The position numbers were made by a program, and so were the translations under genes. From contig NZ_CP073754.1 of assembly GCF_018734325.1 (NCBI RefSeq), positions 1,736,001 to 1,800,000 on the forward strand: a stretch of DNA of 64,000 nucleotides. The letters are read 5' to 3'. The notes below the pieces were generated by a model. It did no database searches. It saw only the letters and a program-made list of their open reading frames with translations, and was not told the origin of the DNA. This stretch comes from Methylomonas paludis (lineage in GTDB: Bacteria > Pseudomonadota > Gammaproteobacteria > Methylococcales > Methylomonadaceae). Positions within the stretch are counted from its first letter, which is position 1; every line of letters starts with the position of its first letter. Below are positions 35,847 through 44,483 of this stretch, piece by piece.

Positions 35847-37261
35847 GGGCTGGTTTTCCTCAGAACAGAATCCGAAATTTGCGTGGTTGTCAACGTGGAA
35901 GCCAGCGGAAAGCGCAGGGTGTCTTCCAGGGTATTGAGGGCTTGCTGGGTTTCTATCAGCACATCCAGATGGCTACGTTCAGCAATCGCGTTTTCCAGTG
36001 CTGTGCTTAACAATGCCAGGCGATCGACTTCCCCGGCTTGCAATAAAGCCTGGGCAGACTGTAAATTATCCTGCTGTAGTTGTTTTTGTTTTTCGGCTAC
36101 TTGCCATTTGCTCAGCACTGCCGCCACACCCGCATCAGCCCGGTCAATATCACCCAGAATACGCAATTGCAAAGCCTCAAAACGTACCGCAAACTCATGA
36201 CGTCTGGCTTCAGCTTCGGCAATCGGACCTTGATTTTGATGCAACACCGGCAACTGTATCAAAGCACCCAAGGTCCACAGGTTTTCGCCTAGTTCCCAGG
36301 CATAACCAGGATTGGCCTGCACATTGGGATATTGATTGGCTATTTCCAGTTGCAGTGCCGACTGTGCCGCATCGTAATCAGCCAAAGCCGCCAACACATC
36401 AGGGCGTTGCTGTAAGGCAATGCTTCTTAAGTCTCGCACCGGAATACGCTCAAGCACCGGCGGTTTGGCCAGATCACTGAAATCGAAAGTTATTCCGGAT
36501 AAAGCCGTTACCGGTAAACCGACTGCGGCGGCCAATAACACCCGGCTTTCCGCTGTTCTTTTTTGGGCCGCGCTGCTGTTCAACTGCAATTGGTTTAAAG
36601 CTAAATGAGTACGCATCAGTTCCAGCCGGGTTATTTCACCGGCTGAAAATTGCTGTTCCAGGCTGACACTCATAGCCTGCTGAATACCCAGTTGCCGTTG
36701 CAACAAGCGCTCGGCTTCTTGCGCCGCGTAAGTTTCCAGCATGGCTAAGCGCAAGCGGGCCCGTACCAGCCAAGCTGTTTCTTTAATGCGCAACTTGGCC
36801 GCCGCGCTCAGATGTTTGGCTTTATCCATACGAAAACCGCGTTTACCGGCTGTTTCGATAGGAATATTCAGATTACCCAGCGCATACCAAGGCATGGCGG
36901 TAGTGGCGATATGAGTGAGATAGGAAGTTGACGGATTGATGGATGGGTTGGGTCGCTGCGCGGCAGTCATATTAGCGGCATCAACCGTGTCAGCCTGAGC
37001 GCGAGCCAGCGCCAAATCGGGATGATAATAAAACGCCGCCAGGCTAAGCTGATCAATATTCCAGGATTTAAGCGGCCAAACCGAGTCCTTAGCCAATGCA
37101 GCTACCATAAAATCGTATAGTCCGGCATCGCTCAAAGTGCGAGCTTCCATGTTAAGCATGGTTGCCGGCGCTTGCAGCGGCACCTCCTGGAACCGGGCAC
37201 AGCCGGTTAGGCCTAAGCCGATAAAATTGACAACAATAATAATGGAGAATAATTTGTGCAT
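35843..37261 (-). CDS. Outer-membrane efflux channel (TolC/CusC-like lipoprotein)
   Basis: A 472-residue outer-membrane factor with a lipoprotein signal (GLGLTGC, Cys21) and two TolC repeats. The first includes YHPDLALARAQADTVDAANM and RPNPSINPSTSYLT; the second includes QQRPDVLAALADYDAAQSAL and QYPNVQANPGY. It resembles CusC/CzcC/NodT channels and is the first gene of the pump operon. Sequence upstream (37262-37352) is short and ends at copy 2 of the 283-bp element, so the element sits in the promoter region of this operon. Confidence 0.88.
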   Translation of the reverse strand: MHKLFSIIIVVNFIGLGLTGCARFQEVPLQAPATMLNMEARTLSDAGLYDFMVAALAKDSVWPLKSWNIDQLSLAAFYYHPDLALARAQADTVDAANMTAAQRPNPSINPSTSYLTHIATTAMPWYALGNLNIPIETAGKRGFRMDKAKHLSAAAKLRIKETAWLVRARLRLAMLETYAAQEAERLLQRQLGIQQAMSVSLEQQFSAGEITRLELMRTHLALNQLQLNSSAAQKRTAESRVLLAAAVGLPVTALSGITFDFSDLAKPPVLERIPVRDLRSIALQQRPDVLAALADYDAAQSALQLEIANQYPNVQANPGYAWELGENLWTLGALIQLPVLHQNQGPIAEAEARRHEFAVRFEALQLRILGDIDRADAGVAAVLSKWQVAEKQKQLQQDNLQSAQALLQAGEVDRLALLSTALENAIAERSHLDVLIETQQALNTLEDTLRFPLASTLTTTQISDSVLRKTSP

Positions 37262-37352
37262 GACTGCATATTAACCATGCAGTCCTGACAGCGGCATGAC
37301 GAGAACATTACAATATTGTCAGAATTGCACAATGAATCGAATATTGAACTAA

Positions 37353-37635
37353 CGCTGAAAATCTTGGAAGCGGAACGTAAGTGGAGCGAAGATTTTTAGT
37401 CCCCGATAGGCGTAGCGCCGGGCGGGTTTTCGAAGCGAAGCGGAGAAAACCTGCAAGGCATCGCGAAACGCCGTCAAGTCACTTGGAGCCGAAGTTCCGA
37501 TCCCCTTGTTGGGTCGGAACGAGGTGAGGAGGACGAATCGGGGCCGCCGGAGGCATTAGCGGTCGCGTAATTTTTGCCGCTTGTTGGGGCTGGGATGCCC
37601 CTAAACAAGCTTTCGCAAAAATAGCGACTCACTGA
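37353..37635 (+). mobile_element. 283-bp structured repeat element, copy 2
   Basis: Identical base for base to copies 1 and 4 over 283 bp. It lies 92 bases upstream of the start of the efflux operon (minus strand) and directly at the end of the hsdS remnant. Flanks GAACTAA and ACATTATC show no duplication. Its position may alter or supply a promoter for the efflux genes; the sequence does not show which. Confidence 0.85.
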
Positions 37636-37639
37636 ACAT

Positions 37640-38057
37640 TATCACTTTCGGAAATTTTCAGAGTAGTTGTCGCCTCGATGATCCGCAAAAATACAAGCCT
37701 GCCACGACGACCAGTCAACAGGATATCTTACAACCCGCACGCAGGGCCGTTTGAATAGTTTGGATGTACTCACCGCCAAACAGTAAGCAGAGCAAAAAAG
37801 GCTGGGGTTGGGTCCACAGTAGCGGCCTGAATATCCCTCGACTGAGTTTTTCAAATCCTTGTCGAATACGAATGATGACAATTTGATAAAGGTCGTACCG
37901 TTCGCCACATTGCCCTAACTGCGCCCGACTCCAAATGCTCCAGTCCGACAATGCGCTCAACACCTTCGGCCAGCGGATTCGCGCAACGAACCTTGGACAA
38001 GCGTACAACATCGCCAAACTTTACCCTGGGCCAGTCTTTACTCGATTCCTTCGACAT
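37640..38057 (-). pseudogene. Type I restriction specificity subunit (hsdS) remnant
   Basis: From the ATG at 38055-38057 the frame reads MSKESSKDWPRVKFGDVVRL, with the HsdS start of target domain 1 continuing to VGLEHLESGAVR. The expected next block appears in another frame as NVANGTTFIKLSSFVFDKDL and later frames are further scrambled. At least two frameshifts and truncation at about 37640 leave ~140 codons of a ~400-codon gene. Its ATG lies two bases after the subtilase stop codon, so it was once translationally coupled to that gene. No hsdM or hsdR remains here. Confidence 0.75.
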
Positions 38058-38059
38058 TT

Positions 38060-40396
38060 CTATCCCCTTGCTCTTGCTCGTTGACGCTGTTGCAAGCGGT
38101 TTTGTATTTGACTGTATAGTTTGGCTTGCTGATGCTCACGATCACGTAAACAGACCACCAGCGAGTATTCCTCTAATGTTTTGGTATCAGTCTCACCCCA
38201 GGGATGATCATTCCGAGTGATTACAACAAATAGTTTTTGGGTTTTTAATTTGTGAACTTTAGACAGAACTTTGAATTGCCACATAGCTGACTGAACTGTG
38301 CCCTTACTTCTTAAAGTTTTGCTAACATTAGCACCATCTAACTCTTTAATGTTCTTAAAATCTTCCTCATTAGTCGCCTTATTGAACATTTTGACTGCAT
38401 GATCAAGATCGGGTGCTGCGACTAGACGAAAATCTATTCGCGTGGCCTTGTATGAAACCCGCGTTGATCGTACTGGTGGTGTATGGGCTAGACTGACTGA
38501 TATTTCACGAGTTCTTTTGCCTCGTGAAACAAAATCGTCTGGCACCACCACTTCGTAAAAATGATGATGCTTGTTTTCAATTTGACCTTCAGCAATCAGG
38601 GTGACTTCATTTTCTAGGGATTTCAGCAACGCCCGTGCATCAACAAGACCATATCCCACAACTTTTCTTAATGACTCCTCATCGTCAAGAACTTCTGAAG
38701 CGGATTTTGGAACGGTGGCGTGAGTCACCAATAAAGCACGTAACAAATTGGCGCTGGCTTCCGGGTGTTCCGATAGTATTTTTCCAGCTAAATGCGTGAT
38801 ATGCGGTGCAGCAAAACTGGTCCCGCATTTTAGCCCCAACAAATTACCTTGGGTGAAATCAAGATTGGTGGAAAGCTCACCTAGGCCTTGATCGTGAATA
38901 TGATTTGCACCGCTACGTGCATTCAAAACCCAATTGCCGCCAAAGGCCACCAGTTCAGGTTTTATTGCACCACCTACCGTTGGCCCATGACGGGTAAAAG
39001 GGGAAGGCTGTTCGGTTTTGGCTATGGGTAATTCCGCAGGATCATGAATATGACGTTGGGTATTAAAACTGGCCTCTTGACGAGCCAAACTGCCAACTGT
39101 CAATACGTTAAGTGCTGTGGCCGGGTCAATGATAGCCCAATCATCATGCGTTAAATAATCCGGATATTCTTGTCTCCAGGCTAGGCCATCAAGTTGGCCA
39201 GATAATACATTACCAGCAGAAACGACAAATAAAACACCTAGTTCACGCGACAATCTGTCTAAGGTATAAGCCAAACCACGGACGTGTCCACCTAAATAAG
39301 GTTTGCGGCTATCGCCGAAAGAAAGATTGAAAACACGACAATTGTATTGAATGACAAAATATCGAACGGCAGCGTCAATGTGGTTTTCAATCAAGCCGTT
39401 ATTTTCATTATCCTTGTCCAGAATCCGACCGCTGAAAAGACGCAATTCCGGTATGAAAGCCCCCGCTTCAATTGATTTAGCCAAATCGCCATACAATGCA
39501 ATTCCGGCAACATGGGTACCATGACCACTCTCGTCTGTCGCCATATGACCAGGCAAAAAGCTTTGCGCATCGCCTACTGCCGACCCTAACAAGGGATGGC
39601 CGGTTACCAGCCCACTATCCAGCACCACAACACCAGGCGCATTAGGTAACGGTGAAGGTGGAATCGGGAAGTGCTGTATGTCCAGGCCAAGATATTTTCT
39701 ATCCAAACCAAAGCGCGGCGGTAAATCGATAATACGTATATCTCGATGATGCAGGAGTAGTTCGGCTTGATGGCGATCACAGCGTACGCGATAGATGGTT
39801 AGTCCAGGCTGTTTGACACTATCAGGAAATTCAATGCCATTTTCTTTCAGCCATGCTTCAAACTTGCTCCACAACAGTTGGCGTTCTTTGGCGTTGTCCT
39901 CAATCGGCCAAAGCTCGAGGTCGATGTAAAAGGTTTCTGACTCTGGAAAGCCTTCCTGCTTTAACGACCATCCGGTTCTGTCTTCAGACGTCCAACCTGA
40001 CATGCCTTGTAAGGCATAATAGATTTGTTTATAGGTAACGTTTTCGTTTTTAGCTATTGATGCTAATTTGGCCTCGAACGATTGCAAGGCTGATTGACTA
40101 ACAAAGGCAACCACCACCTCGTCATTCTCCTGACTGACGAATTCAATGTCACTGGAAATTTTTTTCAATTCGTCAGGATTAAATCCTTTTTCAACCTGAA
40201 AACGAAACAATTTGCGATTATCAAAACCACCAATATCTTGTTCGGTTTGCTGGATGGTTTTTTGTAAAGCCAGCCCCAGCGCTTTGCCATGCGCAGCCGG
40301 ATCTGGAGGCAGCTGGAACAGTGGAGGTCTACCTGGTCTTTTTTCAGTAATGGGTTCCTCACGCTGCAGCGGCAAATGAGGGTAGCTTGATATCAT
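38060..40396 (-). CDS. ietS: Subtilisin-like serine protease of an AAA-subtilase pair (IetS-like)
   Basis: A 778-residue S8 protease with no signal peptide, so cytoplasmic. A ~240-residue N-terminal region precedes the catalytic domain: Asp260 (VVVLDSGLVTGH), His292 (DESGHGTHVAG), oxyanion Asn396 (VVSAGN) and Ser527 (CGTSFAAPHITHLAG). About 200 further residues follow. Pairing with a small AAA ATPase six bases upstream matches ietA/ietS, known from Agrobacterium plasmids as a toxin-antitoxin-like incompatibility locus and listed among anti-phage systems. All catalytic residues are present and the frame is open, so the module could be functional. The ATPase probably restrains or directs the protease. 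Confidence 0.85.
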   Translation of the reverse strand: MISSYPHLPLQREEPITEKRPGRPPLFQLPPDPAAHGKALGLALQKTIQQTEQDIGGFDNRKLFRFQVEKGFNPDELKKISSDIEFVSQENDEVVVAFVSQSALQSFEAKLASIAKNENVTYKQIYYALQGMSGWTSEDRTGWSLKQEGFPESETFYIDLELWPIEDNAKERQLLWSKFEAWLKENGIEFPDSVKQPGLTIYRVRCDRHQAELLLHHRDIRIIDLPPRFGLDRKYLGLDIQHFPIPPSPLPNAPGVVVLDSGLVTGHPLLGSAVGDAQSFLPGHMATDESGHGTHVAGIALYGDLAKSIEAGAFIPELRLFSGRILDKDNENNGLIENHIDAAVRYFVIQYNCRVFNLSFGDSRKPYLGGHVRGLAYTLDRLSRELGVLFVVSAGNVLSGQLDGLAWRQEYPDYLTHDDWAIIDPATALNVLTVGSLARQEASFNTQRHIHDPAELPIAKTEQPSPFTRHGPTVGGAIKPELVAFGGNWVLNARSGANHIHDQGLGELSTNLDFTQGNLLGLKCGTSFAAPHITHLAGKILSEHPEASANLLRALLVTHATVPKSASEVLDDEESLRKVVGYGLVDARALLKSLENEVTLIAEGQIENKHHHFYEVVVPDDFVSRGKRTREISVSLAHTPPVRSTRVSYKATRIDFRLVAAPDLDHAVKMFNKATNEEDFKNIKELDGANVSKTLRSKGTVQSAMWQFKVLSKVHKLKTQKLFVVITRNDHPWGETDTKTLEEYSLVVCLRDREHQQAKLYSQIQNRLQQRQRARARG

Positions 40397-40402
40397 GAAT
40401 AA

Positions 40403-41401
40403 CTATTCCTGTTTAGAAACCCGATTCCTTCTTGCATCTTCTCGGCGTATGGCTGACTGAATATGCCGTTCGGTCAAAAACTCTTTACCGGACAACACTT
40501 TTTCTTTAATGGCTCGGCGTAAAACCCGTTCGACATCGGCATGTGACATGCCTTTAAAAAGTCCGGAAATTTTGCCGTTGTCGATTTCAAACTCCCTGCG
40601 CACGCCTTTAAGCTTGATGGCAAGTAAGCGTTTAAGCTGTTCCGAATTTGGGGCTTCAAACACTAACACTTCATCAAAGCGCCGCCAAATGGCGGAATCC
40701 AGAATACCTTCATGATTAGTGGCTGCGATTAACAGACTTTTGCCGTCATAGGCATCCAGCATCTGTAAAAATGCATTGACCACACGTTTTAATTCACCAT
40801 GTTCGGCACTGTCGGCACGTTCTTTCGCCAAAGCATCAAATTCGTCGAATAAAACCACCATAGGGATTGTAGTAATAAAATCGAACACTTTACGCAGGTT
40901 TGCCGCCGTTTCTCCCAGATAGGATGAAACAACGCTATCGATTCTAACAATCGCCAGAGGTAAACCGAGTTCGCCGGCAACAATTTCCGCCGATAGTGTT
41001 TTCCCGCATCCAGGCGGACCGCAGAATAGCAAGCGATCAGCCGGAAATAAACCGTGCGAGTTGAGTATTTCCACACGATGATGCTCTTCAAGAATTTCAT
41101 CCAACAGCGAACGATTTTCATCCGATAAAACCACATCATCAATTCTGCGTAAGGGCTCTTTTATCTGTAATAGAGCCAAGCCACGTTCTTTGTCTTCCGG
41201 TAATTTAGAAAACTCAAAACGCTTTGCTTGCTCAGTAGAACTGCGCCGGCCATAGAGAATTTTTTCCAAATCATTGGCAAGCAAATGATGTTGCTTATCG
41301 CGCTCTTCCTGAATAATTTTTTCCGAAACACGGCGAAAAGAGTCCGAGTCGCCTTCAGATCCTGACTTTATGAGCTGTCTTAGTAATGCACCGGAAGCCA
41401 T
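40403..41401 (-). CDS. ietA: AAA ATPase of the AAA-subtilase pair (IetA-like)
   Basis: A 332-residue single AAA domain: Walker A GPPGCGKT (128-135), Walker B VVLFDEFDALAKER (DEFD 186-189), sensor 1 LLIAATNHEG and arginine-finger region (IWRRFDEVLVF). An N-terminal helical region (~90 residues) precedes it. This size and order match the ATPase that partners cytoplasmic subtilases in Iet-type systems. It is first in the operon; the subtilase start follows six bases after its stop. The upstream region is IS debris, so the promoter should lie in 41402-41470. Confidence 0.85.
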   Translation of the reverse strand: MASGALLRQLIKSGSEGDSDSFRRVSEKIIQEERDKQHHLLANDLEKILYGRRSSTEQAKRFEFSKLPEDKERGLALLQIKEPLRRIDDVVLSDENRSLLDEILEEHHRVEILNSHGLFPADRLLFCGPPGCGKTLSAEIVAGELGLPLAIVRIDSVVSSYLGETAANLRKVFDFITTIPMVVLFDEFDALAKERADSAEHGELKRVVNAFLQMLDAYDGKSLLIAATNHEGILDSAIWRRFDEVLVFEAPNSEQLKRLLAIKLKGVRREFEIDNGKISGLFKGMSHADVERVLRRAIKEKVLSGKEFLTERHIQSAIRREDARRNRVSKQE

Positions 41402-41469
41402 TCCCCCTCCCTATCGCCAGTTTGTTATGATATTTTGGCTAAAATTTTTTGTAAAATTTTAAACTATTT

Positions 41470-41551
41470 TTGCCACCTAGAGTAAAAGTAGGTGCTACGA
41501 CTACGGTTAGTGCAAAATCATCATCAGGGTTACCTGTTGTGCTAAAGTCCA
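41470..41551 (+). pseudogene. Fragment resembling a bacterial Ig-like repeat
   Basis: About 27 codons read PRVKVGATTTVSAKSSSGLP then VVLKSMT, a pattern seen in repeated Ig-like domains of large surface proteins. The frame then runs antisense through the IS4-type transposase fragment. It is too short to be sure. Confidence 0.3.
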
Positions 41552-41567
41552 TGACTCATAATATTTT

Positions 41568-41900
41568 TCAATTGACCGAAAACACTTTGAAAGCTGTTGG
41601 TGCGAAAAACCGGGTCACAACTTGGGCAAGAGCTGTTTCCAAAACACGTTTCATCAATTCGCAAGCCTCTTGGGTGAAGCGCTTGTCCAACCCCTGAGCG
41701 CTGATCTTTAATCCATGAGTATAGCCGGCTCTAGCCAAGCCTTCGACTGACGGTGTGAAGTACTGCATCCAACCAAAGATCAACGTTTTCACAAAATTAG
41801 ACCCCGTGATTTTACGCTGGCGTTTGATGAATCCCTCTTTGGCGAGTTCGTTAGACTTAGTGGTCAGAACCGAACAAACTGCAGGGTTTGCGCCAGCCTA
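41568..41900 (-). pseudogene. IS4-family transposase, N-terminal fragment
   Basis: Read on the minus strand this gives VLTTKSNELAKEGFIKRQRK, followed by MQYFTPSVEGLARAGYTHGL and KISAQGLDKRFTQEACELMK. This is the N-terminal part of an IS4-group DDE transposase. No catalytic DDE residues remain and the frame ends at 41568. It is debris marking rearrangement beside the ietAS genes. The region 41905-42100 shows nothing clear. Confidence 0.55.
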
Positions 41901-42165
41901 AAAAAATTTCCATTTCGAATATTAGTTTACAAGTAAATAATATCTATTTTATCATATGGTTAAACAGTATATTTCGCCTAATTTATACTAAGTTGATGCG
42001 TATGGGGTATTTTCTGAAAGGGGCTGGTTCATCGGCTATCCTCATCAATTTACGGTGAGGATACTTTCCCAAATTCAATTGATTACGGGTAGATGGGGTT
42101 TGTTAAGCGCTTACGTTTCGTCGGCCATGATCACGTTCCCGGCCAGTTGATGCTCCCGGATCAGA

Positions 42166-42444
42166 TTAATCAAAGGTTGTAACGGTCTGGCCAGTGCAAT
42201 GACCCAGTTCGCCAGCGGCCCTTGAGAGTTCGCCACCATAACGCGATAAAATACTTTCAAGCCGATACAGCGGCAAGCCATCGCAGTATTTATAGATCAG
42301 TACCAAACCGCCGCCAAACGGATTATGACCGAGCTCACACTCCACAATCGCCGCCAGTCCGCGATGAGATTTACGAAAATCAATTGGCTGACGGTAAAGA
42401 TAAACCTGTGTCAGTTCCAAAGAAGGCCGCATGATGCGGGTCAC
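42166..42444 (-). pseudogene. Chimeric IS66 tnpB-tnpC remnant
   Basis: The first ~50 residues (MRPSLELTQVYLYRQPIDFR, then KSHRGLAAIVECELGHNPFG) are the start of IS66 TnpB. The frame then jumps to YCDGLPLYRLESILSRYGGE, an internal TnpC piece. After a further frameshift, ANWVIALARPLQPLINLIRE and NVIMADET continue on the same strand to about 42117. A deletion of more than 1 kb has joined the two genes. Not functional. Confidence 0.75.
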
Positions 42445-42770
42445 CGCAACACCTCAATCAATTGTTTAATCAAGGCCATCTGATGCTGAGCAATCCCCGT
42501 CAACTGAGTGCCATCCCGGAAGCACAAAGACAAGCCAGGTGAAAAGGGCGGGGCGGCAGACGCTACGACTTGAACCCGGGCAAAGCCGGTGACAGGGGCC
42601 GGGGCAACCAACTCGTGGCCTACCTGAAACTGATGTTTCCAATAACGAAACTGGTGCGTCACCAGTTCCTGCTCACGGCAGTAACGGGCTTGGGATAACC
42701 CAGATGCCTGCCATTGCTCAATGTGAAGCCGCCAAAAGGCGTGATCGGTATTGTTTTCCGTGGATGTCAT
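42441..42770 (-). CDS. tnpA: IS66 accessory protein TnpA
   Basis: A 109-residue IS66 TnpA-like protein (HAFWRLHIEQWQASGLSQAR, then YCREQELVTHQFRYWKHQFQ) with an HTH-like N-terminal half. Start at 42768-42770 (MTSTENN). Its stop overlaps the start of the tnpB remnant as in intact elements. The open frame survives, but its partner genes are destroyed. Confidence 0.8.
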   Translation of the reverse strand: MTSTENNTDHAFWRLHIEQWQASGLSQARYCREQELVTHQFRYWKHQFQVGHELVAPAPVTGFARVQVVASAAPPFSPGLSLCFRDGTQLTGIAQHQMALIKQLIEVLR

Positions 42771-42865
42771 CGCTAATCCCAAAATTATTGTCGTTGGGAA
42801 AGTCTGACATGGTCGACACAGGGGGTAAATTATGCTGAGTATTGAGCGCTTACCTTACAAACTTA

Positions 42866-43120
42866 TCAGTTCGTAGTGAGTTCATCACCTGAACGTGGTG
42901 GTTGTCCACCTTCACGGGTTAAAATTTTTCTAAATGCTTCGAAATCTGCACGATTTTTTCTTTCTGCAAAGAAATTAGCCGTTTTCATAGCGGTAAGTTT
43001 TTCAGCAACAGCAGTGGCCACAAATTGGTTTAGGCTTACGCCTTCTTCTTTGGCTAGTTTTTCAACAGCTGCTTTCACTGAACGTGGCAAACGAAGTGGG
43101 TAGGAGCTTACATTACTCAT
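42866..43120 (-). CDS. Antitoxin paired with a PIN-domain toxin
   Basis: An 84-residue protein: ribbon-helix-helix-like N-terminus (YPLRLPRSVKAAVEKLAKEE, then GVSLNQFVATAVAEKL) and a charged C-terminal tail that likely wraps the toxin (FFAERKNRADFEAFRKILTR). The order is toxin first, antitoxin second, with a four-base overlap (toxin stop 43117-43119, this ATG 43118-43120). It is intact although the toxin is frameshifted. Confidence 0.8.
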   Translation of the reverse strand: MSNVSSYPLRLPRSVKAAVEKLAKEEGVSLNQFVATAVAEKLTAMKTANFFAERKNRADFEAFRKILTREGGQPPRSGDELTTN

Positions 43121-43541
43121 TGTTTTAACCTCTGGAGAGCTTCAAACGGTTTTAGGATTTCAATTCCAAAGTCATTCGGGGTAGTCCCGTAATCACGGTG
43201 ATTGAAGGTAACAATTGCATCAACTCTGCCGTTTACTGCCGCTTCAAGTACCATTTCATCGGCTGGATCACGCAATCTTTGCCGCCAAAGAAAATGTGTT
43301 TCAACAGGCTCAACCAAGCCCGCCAATGCATCCAAATATATACCAACCTCAGTTTCATTCAATCCAGCAGCTAGTTGATGGGCTGGCAAAAACTACAGGT
43401 TGCGTCATATTCGACGACCAAAGGTACATTTGCTACCATTACAAATAAGCCATCAAGTGCTGCTAGTAAAAGTGCTGCTGAAGCTCCTGTTGGGCTACGC
43501 ATAGCTGAAACGATTACATCAGTATCTAAAACATATCTCAT
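43117..43541 (-). pseudogene. PIN-domain (VapC-like) toxin with a one-base frameshift
   Basis: From the ATG at 43539-43541: MRYVLDTDVIVSAMRSPTGA, then ASAALLLAALDGLF and VPLVVEYDATCS. The other frame continues LPAHQLAAGLNETEVGIYLD, HFLWRQRLRDPADEMVLEAA and VTFNHRDYG to the stop at 43117. Together they form a complete PIN protein of the COG1569-like toxin family, with acidic residues in LDTD, ADEMVLEAA and NHRDYG. The join is at the run of five A on the plus strand (43388-43392); one more A would restore the frame. Either a real inactivation or a homopolymer error. Confidence 0.82.
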
Positions 43542-43759
43542 ATCACTTATAGTATCACATTCAAAAAATTAGCTTTTATTTGCTTTTGTCCTATTTTTTG
43601 AACTTATTAGGCCTGTAATGTAGATAAATTAATTGTTTAATTTTTAACAAAGTTTTCAAAGTCATCTGCACGATGCCAATTTTCTTTACTTAATGCTCGC
43701 CAAAATGATTAAAAACATGATGTTTTAAACATAAACCGATTCAGCTATGAAAACTTTGA

Positions 43760-44467
43760 AGACTGAAGGACTTCCAAAACTCCCTTTCAAAACCTAAATT
43801 TCTCTCTACGATCTTGGCCGCATTAGCAAATGCTATGTTTCTGCTGGTGGCAAGTGGGGCAATTGCCTGGGAAGCAATCCAACGTTTAGCAAATCCACCG
43901 GCGGTAGCGGGTTTAACGATCATGGAAGTCGCAGCCATCGGTATTGTCATTAATGGCCTGTCAGCCTGGCTGTTTGTCAAAGGCAGCAAAGGCGATTTGA
44001 ACATTCGGAGTGCTTACCTGCATATGCTGGCAGATGCACTTGTCTCATTAGGTGTGGTTAGCGGCGGTATTTTAATGATATATACCCAGTGGTTCTGGCT
44101 TGACCCCGTCATTAGCCTACTGATCGTATTAGTAATTGTCATAGGTACTTGCGGGTTGCTGCGCGAATCAACACAACTGGCGTTAAGCGCCGTTCCTCGT
44201 CACATTGATCTGGCCGCGATCGATAGCTTCCTGCGCCAATGTCCTGGTGTCAGCGATATACACGATTTGCATATATGGGGCATAAGCACCACTGAAACAG
44301 CGCTAACGGTGCATTTGGTGATGCCAGCAGGTCACCCCGGCGATAAGTTTATGGATGAGTTAGTATTAACATTAAACCAAAGATATTCCGTGCAGCACAG
44401 CACATTACAAATCGAACAGGGCACAACCAATCACAGTTGCACCCTTATCTCGGTAGGTCGGCACTGA
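43760..44467 (+). pseudogene. Cation diffusion facilitator, 5'-truncated
   Basis: The frame opens after a stop at 43757-43759. The first ATG is at 43814, but similarity to CDF zinc/cobalt/cadmium exporters (CzcD-like) begins earlier at KPKFLSTILAALANAMFLLV. It retains TM3-TM6, the second metal-binding motif in YLHMLADALVSLGVV (His/Asp pair) and the cytoplasmic domain (HIDLAAIDSFLRQCPGVSDI, HDLHIWGISTTETALTVHLV). The N-terminal ~85 residues with TM1-TM2 and the first metal motif are absent, so transport is unlikely. The cut lies at the right edge of the decayed island. Confidence 0.75.
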
Positions 44468-44483
44468 TAATCTCAACTATATT

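Larger units (their letters stand above)
42101..42853 (-). mobile_element. IS66-family insertion sequence remnant
   Basis: The upstream end is marked by GTAAGCGCTCAATACTCAGC read on the minus strand from 42853, which looks like an IS66 terminal repeat. The tnpA-like gene follows, then a deleted fusion of tnpB and tnpC pieces. At the other side GTAAGCGCTTAAC (minus strand, 42114 down to 42102) looks like another IS66 end in the same orientation, suggesting one IS66 interrupted or recombined with another. Confidence 0.65.

Noticed and set aside
31702-37261. Calling the RND pump a CusCBA copper/silver exporter
   Set aside because: The neighbouring CusRS-like regulators suggest it, but the transporter has the paired Asp motif of organic-substrate RND pumps and no clear methionine-rich metal relay was seen.
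37715-38017. Independent 100-residue protein overlapping the hsdS remnant
   Set aside because: It is an out-of-frame piece of the frameshifted hsdS and has no start signal.
42222-42434. Plus-strand ORF across the IS66 remnant
   Set aside because: Antisense to the recognisable tnpB/tnpC fusion; shadow frame.
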